From: JABDIY01 sp963803845 | GTDB taxonomy: Bacteria; Actinomycetota; Acidimicrobiia; Acidimicrobiales; SZUA-35 | Length of the DNA: 64,000 nt | Direction: 5' to 3' | Assembly (NCBI GenBank): GCA_963803845.1 | Contig: CAWDNZ010000004.1 | Span: 744,001-808,000 of the forward strand | Shown here: one piece after another, positions 17,279 through 25,376 of the stretch | Layout of the letters: every line of letters starts with the position of its first letter | Numbering within the stretch: the first letter of the stretch is position 1 | The notes under the pieces: model-generated | Told to the model about the DNA's origin: nothing | What the model saw: only the letters and a program-made list of their open reading frames with translations | Databases searched by the model: none | Position numbers and translations under genes: made by a program

Positions 17279-18365
17279 CAGCCCTCCCGAATCTGTGACC
17301 TTTGTTGGCCAGCGAACCGAAGCCCTCCTGGGCTCGATGATCCACGCCGAGACCCAGCGCTGGCTGCATCAGGACGAACGCCTCGGTGAAGGTGTCCAGT
17401 TGCTGGGCAGCATGGTGATGGGCCGGGGCAAGCGCCTGCGGGCCGCTTTCGTCTACTGGTCCTGGGTAGGTGCGAGCGGCTGGTTGGGCGTTTCTGCCGA
17501 CGACGACGCCGAAGTGTTGAACGCATGTGCTGCATTCGAGTTGCTTCAGGCATTCGCACTGATACACGACGACATCATGGACGATGCGGCCACCCGGCGG
17601 GGCATCCCCACCATTCACACCTCCCAAGCCGAACGGCTTGAGGCCCAGGGATGGCGAGGGGAACCTCGCCGCTACGGGGAGGGCGTTGCCATCCTGCTCG
17701 GCGATCTTGCCCATGTTTATGCAGATCGATGCATGACAAATGCCAACGTCTACTCCCGACAACTCTGGGACGAGCTCCGAATCGAGCTCAACCTGGGTCA
17801 ATACCTCGACATTCGCTCCAGCGCTGCGGGCGACGCCGATCGCTCTACCGCTCAAGCGGTCGCCACCTTCAAAAGTGCGCTCTACACGATCGTTCGACCA
17901 CTCCAAATGGGAGCGACCATGGCTACGGGCTGGGCTGCCCTCCAACCGAGCGCCCGAGCGGTGGCCCTACAGCGACTTGAGGACTTCGGGCGCCCACTAG
18001 GGCAAGCATTCCAGCTTCGCGACGACCTGTTGGGAGTGCTGGGCGACACCGACAACACCGGCAAACCGGTGGGCGGCGACCTCCAGGAAGGCAAGGCAAC
18101 CGAGTTGTTGTCCATTGCTCTGGAACGGGCCAACCCCACCCAGAATGCGCTGCTGGCACGGGTGGGCCGGACACTACTGAGCACCGATCAGATTGCCAGC
18201 ATCGTGGCGGTGCTCCACGAGACCGGAGCGGTTGCGGAGATCGAACAACGAATCGACTTGTTGATAGCTCAAGCCAACGCCGCGATCCCCACGTTGCGTG
18301 TAGACCCATCAACACAGGTGACAATGTCGGAGTTGGCACGCTACGTTGGCAAACGCACCCACTGA
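17271..18365 (+). CDS. Polyprenyl diphosphate synthase
   Basis: A 364-residue trans-prenyltransferase. First Asp-rich motif IHDDIMDDAATRRG, second motif FQLRDDLLGVLGD, with GKRLRAAFVYWSW and GKPVGGDLQEGKATELL also present. The extra residues near QAERLEAQGWRGEPRRYGEG are typical of actinobacterial geranylgeranyl-type synthases. It makes C20 or longer prenyl diphosphate for carotenoids, quinones or lipid carriers; chain length cannot be fixed from sequence. It overlaps xseB by 8 bases, a link between xseB and prenyl synthases seen in many bacteria. Confidence 0.93.
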   Translation: MNNSPPESVTFVGQRTEALLGSMIHAETQRWLHQDERLGEGVQLLGSMVMGRGKRLRAAFVYWSWVGASGWLGVSADDDAEVLNACAAFELLQAFALIHDDIMDDAATRRGIPTIHTSQAERLEAQGWRGEPRRYGEGVAILLGDLAHVYADRCMTNANVYSRQLWDELRIELNLGQYLDIRSSAAGDADRSTAQAVATFKSALYTIVRPLQMGATMATGWAALQPSARAVALQRLEDFGRPLGQAFQLRDDLLGVLGDTDNTGKPVGGDLQEGKATELLSIALERANPTQNALLARVGRTLLSTDQIASIVAVLHETGAVAEIEQRIDLLIAQANAAIPTLRVDPSTQVTMSELARYVGKRTH

Positions 18366-18424
18366 AAGCGTTGAATAAGTGACACAGAGCGCACACCCTT
18401 CGTCTGATCGAACCACCGACAGTA

Positions 18425-20194
18425 GTGAAGCCATCGACGAATCTGCCGATGGAAGGAGTGGTGACGGCAACATCCGCAAAAAGCGCTGACGCGCCCGAGA
18501 ACATTCCGGCCGCTCAGGTCATCAAGTCACTGCGCGCGCTGAAACACGGTTCATCCATTGAAGTAAACGTGCTGACGGCTTCGCTCGCGGCGGTTCTCAC
18601 CCTCCTGCGCTGGGGAGCGATCGCCATCGGTCTGGGCTGGGCCGCCACGCAAGCCTCCTCTGGAAAGATCGACGTTGTCATCACGCTCGCCGTAGCGATT
18701 TTCGTAGCCACGTTCCGCACGGTCATCCCGCTCCGCACCGACGCACCACATCGTTCGGCGCTGGCGATGGCCTTGGGTGACGTAGCGATTCTGGGCGCTG
18801 GGCTCGGAGTCTCCGCCGGGCTCAACAGCCCATTCGTCGGCTGCCTCATGGTCTCGGTCGCCGTGGTCGCCTTCGGTTGGGGGCTCCCCTTCGGTGTGTT
18901 CGCCAGCGCCCTCGGTTTCGCCATGTCCGGGCTAAGCGCGTTCTACTTCAACGACAGTGGGATCGCATTTAGTCCTCTCGCCGTACTCGCGCTCGTGATC
19001 GCCGCCCTCTTCCCGGGCATCTACCACATCAACCTCACCGAGGCTGAGACCAAGCGACGCATCCTGGGCGTGCAGCGCGACAAGCTGGTGGAGACGAACG
19101 AGCTTCTCGGCGCCCTCATGGACGTAGCCCGCACCCTGCCGTCGTCGCTCGACCTAGCCGACGTTCTGCGCGGCACTCGAGCGCAACTCAACGAGGTGTT
19201 CGGTCCCGACCGCATGGTGATTCTCACTCTGGACGACACCACCCTGAATGAACAACTCTGGTCCACTCAGACCCAAACCGAATTTGACCTTCCCCCGACG
19301 TTTCCCGTCGACGAACTCCCCTATCCCCTCTCCGCGGCCGCCAAGGCCACCGAAGTCCTCCGGATCCCTGACCTATCGGCCACCAGTAATCGGGTGGGGA
19401 GCGGGATGTATGCCCGACTCATCGTGAATGGTAGGGACAAGGGTCTGGTCGGGATCGAACGGAACGTGCCGGCCGCCTATTCCCCTAGCGATGCAGTCAT
19501 GCTCGGCGGCATGGCCGACGTCTTAGCCCTCACGCTGTCCAACGCTCGGTCCTTCGGGCATCTTCGATCCCTGGCGGCCACCGAAGAGCGCGGCCGGATC
19601 GCCCGTGACCTACACGATCGACTCGGCCAATGGCTCACCTACATCAGTCTCGAACTGGAACGAATCCAGAGCGAGCGAGAGGAGCCCTCGGCTGATCTCA
19701 AAGCGCTCCACGCTGACACGCAAGGGGCGATCGCGGAACTTCGCGACACGCTCATGGAGTTGCGGGCAAGCGTTTCACCAGGTCGTCCACTCGGGGTTCT
19801 CCTCGGTGAGGTAGTTGATCGAGTACGAAAGCGTTCGTCATTGGAAATCACGCTCACGTCACCGGAGGATCGAGACACGGTCCTGGGCGAGGTAGTTGAG
19901 AACGAGCTACTACGAATTGCTCAAGAAGCCCTTACAAATGTCGAGAAACATGCCAATGCCTCTCAGGTCAATGTGGCCTGGACAATCGACAACGGGAGGG
20001 GCACCTTGTATATCCACGACAACGGACGCGGCTTCGATCCTGCCAAGGGAATCCGAGGCAACGCCTATGGTCTAGTGGGTATGCGCGAGAGAGCCGCCTC
20101 GGTTGGGGCAATCTTGGAAGTACGAAGCACACCAAACGAGGGCACCACGATTACTGTTCTCACCAGTCCATCCATTTCGGGAGCACACCCATGA
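18425..20194 (+). CDS. Sensor histidine kinase, NarL/DesK class
   Basis: A 589-residue membrane kinase. About six membrane helices occupy residues 50-205, followed by a coiled linker (ETKRRILGVQRDKLVETNEL), a GAF domain (about 225-385), the HisKA_3 dimerisation motif EERGRIARDLHDRLGQWLT with phospho-acceptor His397, and an HATPase_c domain (ELLRIAQEALTNVEKHANAS, IHDNGRGFDP, YGLVGMRERA). It overlaps its response regulator by four bases (ATGA). The GTG at 18425 is the first available start; an ATG at 18449 is possible. The stimulus is unknown; a membrane or intracellular ligand sensed by the helices or GAF is plausible. Confidence 0.93.
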   Translation: MKPSTNLPMEGVVTATSAKSADAPENIPAAQVIKSLRALKHGSSIEVNVLTASLAAVLTLLRWGAIAIGLGWAATQASSGKIDVVITLAVAIFVATFRTVIPLRTDAPHRSALAMALGDVAILGAGLGVSAGLNSPFVGCLMVSVAVVAFGWGLPFGVFASALGFAMSGLSAFYFNDSGIAFSPLAVLALVIAALFPGIYHINLTEAETKRRILGVQRDKLVETNELLGALMDVARTLPSSLDLADVLRGTRAQLNEVFGPDRMVILTLDDTTLNEQLWSTQTQTEFDLPPTFPVDELPYPLSAAAKATEVLRIPDLSATSNRVGSGMYARLIVNGRDKGLVGIERNVPAAYSPSDAVMLGGMADVLALTLSNARSFGHLRSLAATEERGRIARDLHDRLGQWLTYISLELERIQSEREEPSADLKALHADTQGAIAELRDTLMELRASVSPGRPLGVLLGEVVDRVRKRSSLEITLTSPEDRDTVLGEVVENELLRIAQEALTNVEKHANASQVNVAWTIDNGRGTLYIHDNGRGFDPAKGIRGNAYGLVGMRERAASVGAILEVRSTPNEGTTITVLTSPSISGAHP

Positions 20195-20844
20195 TCCGAA
20201 TTCTTCTTGCCGATGACCATGCACTACTGCGTGACGGTCTCCGCCGATCCTTCGAAGCCGCTGGCGACGAGGTGGTTGGCGAGGCTTCCACAGGTGAAGA
20301 GGCAGTATCACTGGCAAAGGCGCTGCAACCCGATGTCGTCCTCATGGACTTGTCCATGCCGGTGATGGACGGAATCGAAGCAACTGCCCAGATTCGGGAA
20401 CAGGTTCCCAAATGCCGAGTCGCCGTGCTCACGATGCACGACGACATCGACAAGACCCGCGACGCCATCGCCGCTGGTGCCAGTGCTTACCTCAGCAAGG
20501 GGACGTCCTTCGTCGACGTTCGCGACACTGTGCTGCGTGTTGTAGACGGCGAAACGGTCCTCTCTCCAGCCCTGGCCGGAGCAATGCTCACCACCGCAAA
20601 CGAGCAGCGTGCCAATGAGGATCTTCTCAGCGAACGCCAGATCGAGATCCTCCAGGCAATTGCCGACGGAATGAGCACCAAACAGGCCGGGCGCCACTTG
20701 GGGATCACTACCAAGACGGTGCACAACCACCTCAATGCGATCTATCGCAAGCTCGATGCCCAGAGCCTCACCCACGCAGTGCTGGGTGCAGTGCGTCTTG
20801 GCATCATCGATCTGCACAACCCCACCGACGACGACCTGGGCTAA
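20191..20844 (+). CDS. NarL/LuxR-type response regulator
   Basis: A 217-residue regulator: receiver domain with the acidic pair in ILLADDHALLRDGL, phospho-acceptor Asp53 in VVLMDLSMPVMDG, Thr/Lys switch residues (VLTMHDD, AYLSKG), and a C-terminal LuxR helix-turn-helix (LSERQIEILQAIADGMSTKQ, TTKTVHNHLNAIYRKL). It starts within the kinase stop, so the two proteins are a cognate pair made in fixed ratio. No obvious target operon is adjacent; the next gene is convergent. Confidence 0.96.
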   Translation: MIRILLADDHALLRDGLRRSFEAAGDEVVGEASTGEEAVSLAKALQPDVVLMDLSMPVMDGIEATAQIREQVPKCRVAVLTMHDDIDKTRDAIAAGASAYLSKGTSFVDVRDTVLRVVDGETVLSPALAGAMLTTANEQRANEDLLSERQIEILQAIADGMSTKQAGRHLGITTKTVHNHLNAIYRKLDAQSLTHAVLGAVRLGIIDLHNPTDDDLG

Positions 20845-20867
20845 GCGGGGCTCGGATGGGTAGCCGC

Positions 20868-21296
20868 TCACGGGTGCAGACTCCGCGGCACACCACTCCC
20901 TTCGCCTCGGATTGGCGAGGGTTGACCAAAAAACCCGTCGACGCGGCGAATGAGGCCGCTGGCGGGATGAGTGGTGACGATGTCCTCACCCTCCATCAAA
21001 ATCCTGTCTGACCGCGCCATGTTCCAGCGGTAGCGGAACCTTCCGTGATGGTGGTCCACCTCTGAGGTAATCGAAAACCTGTATTCCGGCTTGCCGGTGC
21101 GGAGGCGCACGATTGCTGCTTCGACTTCTTCGATGCCGCGAAACGAGTCGCGGGGGTCATTCCACTCCACATCGATCGTGACCGCACGAATCAAGAGTCC
21201 AGGCACGTCGCCAACGTCGGTGGCATTCCACGCGGTCCAGTACAACTGGAGTGCCGCAGGCATTGGGACGTCCCAATCACGAAGCCGATAACGCAT
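20868..21296 (-). CDS. NTF2-like (SnoaL-fold) protein
   Basis: A 142-residue protein: ALQLYWTAWNATDVGDVPGL, then VEWNDPRDSFRGIEEVEAAI, ending in strands such as RFRYRWNMARSD. The spacing of the Trp/Asp/Arg pattern fits the NTF2-like cone fold used by many small isomerases, cyclases and uncharacterised proteins. No catalytic set can be assigned. It is convergent with the response regulator and reads in the same direction as the HNH gene behind it. Only 24 bases separate it from the regulator stop. Confidence 0.7.
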   Translation of the reverse strand: MRYRLRDWDVPMPAALQLYWTAWNATDVGDVPGLLIRAVTIDVEWNDPRDSFRGIEEVEAAIVRLRTGKPEYRFSITSEVDHHHGRFRYRWNMARSDRILMEGEDIVTTHPASGLIRRVDGFFGQPSPIRGEGSGVPRSLHP

Positions 21297-21351
21297 GTTG
21301 CTTAGACGGCTGGTGCGATGAACTCGTTACCGGAATCCACTCGGATCCTGG

Positions 21352-22719
21352 TTAGGGAGCTTTGGGAGTGGGGGGTCCGGGGTAGTTTGTTCCACCGGGG
21401 TCTGAGGTCCACCAGGACCCGTTTTGGTCTCGCCAGGGGATACGACGCCGTTTTTCTTTGTCTCTGTTATGGATTCCGCAGCGGGGAACCCCGTTGTTGG
21501 GGTTTGTGCCACCCCGGTCAGCGTGCCGAATGTGGTGGTCGATTTGGCACTGGGTGGTGGGCACCTCACAGCCCATCCCGGTGCAGGTGTTGTGATTGAT
21601 CTGCACAGCGAGGCGGGTGAAACCGGTGAAGAAACGCTTCTCACCGAGGTCGAGGGTGACCCCATCAGCGGAAACGACGGCCCGCCGAAATGCGTTCACC
21701 AGAGCGGTGGAACAGGCTTCGTCGACGTTGAGTTGGTCACCATCGATGGTTTCACAACAGAAGCTGTCTCGTCCGGGCGTGTCCGGCCCGGGGTCACCGC
21801 CTCCGTGACTGGTGAGCCAGCGCTCAAAGGTCTGAGGGTCGAGCTTGATAATGGTGGTCACGCCCATCCCTTTGGCACCACCCGAATACGCCGCGGCCCG
21901 GTCAAAGATCTCAAACAGTGCATCGGCCCGCCGCTGCGCGACCGTCCTAAGTTTTTCCGGAGCCAGATCAGGGCCGTATTGCTCGCTGAGCAGTGACCAC
22001 TCGTAGTTGAACTCGCCCTCACAGAACTTGTGAAGCACCGCCTTCATCTTGGCGCCGGTCACAGACCCCAACCGTGCCGACAACATCCACGAACCATCCC
22101 GGTTCTGCCGCATCGACGCCGCCCGCGTGTGCTCGGTCCGGGTCTCGGTATCAACCATGGCATCGATCTGCCGGCACCAACGATCAACCCGCCGCTCGAA
22201 ATCCTTGAACGACAACCGGCCCGCCCACTCCATGAACCGATCCTGCGACACCCGCAACGGAGCCCGATACACCGGGTTGCCCCACAACCGGCCAATCCGG
22301 CGGGCCTGATCCACCCCCAGCACCCCCCTCCGGTACCCCCAATCACAAATGGACAACTCCCGCATCGCCACACTGGTCTCAAACAACCCGAACGCCAGCA
22401 CGCCAGAAATCTGGGCGACATGCCGATACACAAACCGACCCGACCCCAACCCCATCCGCCCATGCCACCCGTCCACCTCCAACATGACCATCACACTGCA
22501 CTTCAACGAATCCAACGAAGACGACACCGCCTCCAATTCACCCACCAAACCCGGCAAATCCATGCCGGCCAAGACCGCCCGATCCGTCAACGCCAACGAC
22601 CGCAACCCCGCTCGAACCCCGGCCATCACATCCCGAACCGCGGCACCATCCACCAACCCGTCGTCCTCCACCCCGACAGCCCCCACACCCGCCGGCAACG
22701 AGAAATCAGAAACCTCCAT
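21352..22719 (-). CDS. DUF222/HNH endonuclease-domain protein
   Basis: A 455-residue protein of the abundant actinobacterial DUF222-HNH family. The N-terminal DUF222 region contains ISGVLAFGLFETSVAMREL, GVLGVDQARRIGRLWG and a long helical stretch. At the C-terminus the HNH site is CTGMGCEVPTTQCQIDHH, then HADRGGTNPNNGVPRCG and HNRDK, so metal-binding Cys and catalytic His are present. It ends in a Pro/Gly-rich tail. Members occur in many copies per genome and are suspected mobile or homing-like elements, but their role is unproven. It lies between two NTF2-like genes. Codon choice differs from neighbours (stretches rich in CCC/AACC on the plus strand), which hints at transfer. Confidence 0.88.
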   Translation of the reverse strand: MEVSDFSLPAGVGAVGVEDDGLVDGAAVRDVMAGVRAGLRSLALTDRAVLAGMDLPGLVGELEAVSSSLDSLKCSVMVMLEVDGWHGRMGLGSGRFVYRHVAQISGVLAFGLFETSVAMRELSICDWGYRRGVLGVDQARRIGRLWGNPVYRAPLRVSQDRFMEWAGRLSFKDFERRVDRWCRQIDAMVDTETRTEHTRAASMRQNRDGSWMLSARLGSVTGAKMKAVLHKFCEGEFNYEWSLLSEQYGPDLAPEKLRTVAQRRADALFEIFDRAAAYSGGAKGMGVTTIIKLDPQTFERWLTSHGGGDPGPDTPGRDSFCCETIDGDQLNVDEACSTALVNAFRRAVVSADGVTLDLGEKRFFTGFTRLAVQINHNTCTGMGCEVPTTQCQIDHHIRHADRGGTNPNNGVPRCGIHNRDKEKRRRIPWRDQNGSWWTSDPGGTNYPGPPTPKAP

Positions 22720-22790
22720 ACCTACACCCTAAACACCAGGTGTGACAGCATTCGCGCAGATCGATGGCTGACCGTCGAAGGAGTAGAGAG

Positions 22791-23252
22791 CTACTTTTTC
22801 GACTGGAAGCTTGCGAGGCTGGCGGCTGTGGTCTTTCGCACCCTAGCCCTCAGGAACGGTGACCAGCCCAGTAAATGCCCGGGCGTCCCGAGCGCTTGGC
22901 TTGACCATTTCCAGAAGTCGAATTGGTCTCGATGATCAACGATCTTGCCGTCTTGGAATCTCATGGTGGCGGTCACCTCGTTCCGAACCGGGCGCTTGGT
23001 GGCGCCAAAGGTGTACTCGGCAATCCAGTTGGTGACCACAACGTCACCGCTCGAGCTCTTGATGGTGTGGTTCAGGGTCAGATCGGTGGCACCCGAGCAC
23101 AACATTCGCCACATATCGCCCGCATCGATTCCGTTGAGAACGCCAAACACGGGGTCCTCGAAAACGCTGTCCGGTCGGTAGAGATTTGCCATCTTCTCGC
23201 CATCACCAGCAGCTAGAGCGGCATAGAACGAGTTGGCCAAATCGCGGGACAT
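22791..23252 (-). CDS. NTF2-like (SnoaL-fold) protein
   Basis: A 153-residue protein: LANSFYAALAAGDGEKMANL, YRPDSVFEDPVFGVLNGI, then VTNWIAEYTFGATKRPVRNE and FQDGKIVDHRDQFDFWKW. This is a clear polyketide-cyclase-like NTF2 fold with the IVDHRDQFD strand typical of the family. Its C-terminus (RVRKTTAASLASFQSKK) is basic. It reads toward the HNH gene from the helicase side; only three bases separate it from the helicase stop. Substrate unknown. Confidence 0.82.
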   Translation of the reverse strand: MSRDLANSFYAALAAGDGEKMANLYRPDSVFEDPVFGVLNGIDAGDMWRMLCSGATDLTLNHTIKSSSGDVVVTNWIAEYTFGATKRPVRNEVTATMRFQDGKIVDHRDQFDFWKWSSQALGTPGHLLGWSPFLRARVRKTTAASLASFQSKK

Positions 23253-23255
23253 ACG

Positions 23256-25331
23256 CTAGAACCGCTCCCGCCGCAGCGTTACCTTCTTACCGCGGATCGC
23301 AACATTCCGCATCGCATTGATCACTTCTTCGGCCCGTTCGGCCGGGACCGAAACCAGTGAGAACCGGTCCTGAATGTCGATCGGGCCGATGTCGTGACCG
23401 GGCACGCCGGCTTCGCCAGCGATCGCGCCGACCAGATCCTTGGCCCGTACGCCGTTGGAGCGTCCGCTATTCACATAGAGGCGGGTGCGGTTGCTGTCGT
23501 CGCCTCGCCCGCCTCGGTTGCCGCGTTCACTCCCTCGTTGACCTCGGTCGGCGCCACGGTGCTTGCGATCGCCATTGCGACCTGGCCGATCGTCGCGATC
23601 CTTACGCGGTTTGGATTTAACGGTGGCGACTGGAATGTCGATCTCGTCCGCTTCTGGTGCCGTGGCCTCGTGGGCCAGCAGGATTGCGGCCATAGCCACC
23701 TCGACCACATCGAACTCGTCGGCCAGGCTCTCCAGAATTGGACGGAACATGTCGCTCTTACCACCCTGGATCGCTTCGCGTAGTTGGCCCCGGGTGATGT
23801 CCATGCGGCGCTCCCGCAAGTGCTCCACCGTGGGGACGTTTTCCATGCGAAACTTTTGCTTGGTGACCCGCTCGATGTTTTTGAGCTGACGATGCTCACG
23901 AGGCTCGGCCAGCGTGATCGCCACGCCTTCCCGGCCGGCTCGCCCAACTCGGCCGATGCGATGGACATAGGCCTCGGGAGCAGAGGGAACGTCGTAGTTG
24001 AAAACGTGGGTGAGCTGACTGATATCCAACCCGCGAGCAGCAACATCGGTGGCGAGCAGTAGATCGGCGATTCCGCTCTTCAGTTTGCCCAAGGCCCGAT
24101 CCCGTTGTTCCTGGCTCATTCCGCCGTGGAGCGCCTCGGCCCGATACCCCCGACCGTTCAAGGTTTCCGCCAGCTGGTCAACCTCCACCCGAGTACGGCA
24201 GAAGACGATCGCCGACTCGGGCGCCTCCATATCGAGAATTCGTCCCAGCGTCACCGCCTTGTGGTTGCGGTTCACCACGTAGGCAACTTGACGGACCTTT
24301 TGGATCTCTTTGGAGTCCGATGTCTGGCGGGCGATCCTTATGACCTCAGGATCAACGAGGTGGGAGCGGGCGATGGAAGTGATACGCGGCGGCATCGTGG
24401 CCGAAAAGAGCACGGTCTGTCGTTCCGTAGGCAGTTCGCTGAGGATGGATTCGAGGTCCTCCGCGAAGCCCATGTCAAGCATCTCGTCTGCTTCATCGAG
24501 CACCACGATGTCGATCCCCGAAAGGATTAGCGTTTTGCGCTTGATGTGGTCGATCGCTCGACCAGGGGTGGCAACCACGACGTCGACACCGCGCTGGAGC
24601 TCCTTCAATTGACGAACGATGGGCTGGCCGCCATAAATCGGGAGCACCTTGGCACCGATCCCGCGGCCGTATTTGTGAATGGCCTCCGACACCTGCATGG
24701 CCAACTCCCGGGTGGGAGTCAAAATCAGCGCACTGGGACCCTTTCCTCGACGCTCGTTCTGCGGGGCATCGGCGAGGCGTTGAAGGATCGGAAGAGCAAA
24801 GGCCGCCGTCTTGCCGGTACCGGTGGCGGCCTGCCCGATCATGTCCCGGCCGGCCATCAGCAGCGGAATGGCCTCGGATTGTATGGGAGTGGGTTCCTCA
24901 TAGCCAAGCGCCAGGACTTGCTCTAGGACCTTCTCGTGCAGGCCCAGCGCCGCGAAACCAATATCTGGGGAGACGTCGGCTTCGACCGGATCGGCTACGG
25001 CCACAGGCTCAACGGCCACAGGCTCAACGGCCACAGGCTCAACGGCCACAGGCTCAACGGCCACAGGCTCAACGGCCACAGGCTCAACGGCCACAGGCTC
25101 AACGGCCACAGGCTCAACGGCCACAGGCTCAACGGCCACAGGCTCAACGGCCACAGGCTCAGTGTGATCAGACAGTCCGTTCTGACGGTTGACCGGAGGG
25201 GTGGGCTCCCAGTCAGCAGGGATTTCGTCAACCATTTCCTCGGGAGGAGCGAGCGGATCGTGCTCCGGGGGAGCGAGCGGATCGTGGGGATTTGCAAACA
25301 TCTCAGGGCCTTCAGTTAACGAACCCATCAT
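23256..25331 (-). CDS. DEAD-box RNA helicase with DbpA-type RNA-binding domain
   Basis: About 691 residues. An unusual N-terminal extension holds DPLAPPEHDPLAPPEE followed by a VAVEP repeat (residues about 55-110). The helicase core is complete: Q motif (YEEPTPIQSEA), Walker A AATGTGKT, VLDEADEML, SAT in LFSATMPPR, and HRIGRVGRAGREG. A basic, Arg/Gly-rich linker leads to a C-terminal DbpA-like RNA-binding domain (RLYVNSGRSNGVRAKDLVGA). CsdA/DeaD-type helicases remodel rRNA and mRNA, often in the cold. Start uncertain: the frame opens at TTG 25346, and ATG 25331 is used here. Confidence 0.93.
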   Translation of the reverse strand: MMGSLTEGPEMFANPHDPLAPPEHDPLAPPEEMVDEIPADWEPTPPVNRQNGLSDHTEPVAVEPVAVEPVAVEPVAVEPVAVEPVAVEPVAVEPVAVEPVAVEPVAVEPVAVADPVEADVSPDIGFAALGLHEKVLEQVLALGYEEPTPIQSEAIPLLMAGRDMIGQAATGTGKTAAFALPILQRLADAPQNERRGKGPSALILTPTRELAMQVSEAIHKYGRGIGAKVLPIYGGQPIVRQLKELQRGVDVVVATPGRAIDHIKRKTLILSGIDIVVLDEADEMLDMGFAEDLESILSELPTERQTVLFSATMPPRITSIARSHLVDPEVIRIARQTSDSKEIQKVRQVAYVVNRNHKAVTLGRILDMEAPESAIVFCRTRVEVDQLAETLNGRGYRAEALHGGMSQEQRDRALGKLKSGIADLLLATDVAARGLDISQLTHVFNYDVPSAPEAYVHRIGRVGRAGREGVAITLAEPREHRQLKNIERVTKQKFRMENVPTVEHLRERRMDITRGQLREAIQGGKSDMFRPILESLADEFDVVEVAMAAILLAHEATAPEADEIDIPVATVKSKPRKDRDDRPGRNGDRKHRGADRGQRGSERGNRGGRGDDSNRTRLYVNSGRSNGVRAKDLVGAIAGEAGVPGHDIGPIDIQDRFSLVSVPAERAEEVINAMRNVAIRGKKVTLRRERF
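25006..25160 (-). repeat. Ten perfect 15-bp tandem repeats in the helicase gene
   Basis: GGCTCAACGGCCACA repeats without a single mismatch from 25006, with the GGCTC word recurring every 15 bases up to 25156. On the coding strand each unit encodes VAVEP. No base differs among the copies, so the array is young or is kept uniform by slippage. Confidence 0.97.
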
Positions 25332-25376
25332 CGTAGCGTCCGCCAACGCTCGATCGGCAGTGAGGAGTGAGGCGAC

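Noticed and set aside
22030..22935. A 301-residue plus-strand frame rich in Pro, His and Arg
   Set aside because: It is the antisense shadow of the DUF222/HNH gene; the amino-acid bias shows it is not a real protein.
24995..25297. SLWPL and LNGHR repeat proteins in other frames of the 15-bp array
   Set aside because: Any frame of a tandem repeat gives a peptide repeat; only the VAVEP frame lies in a complete gene.
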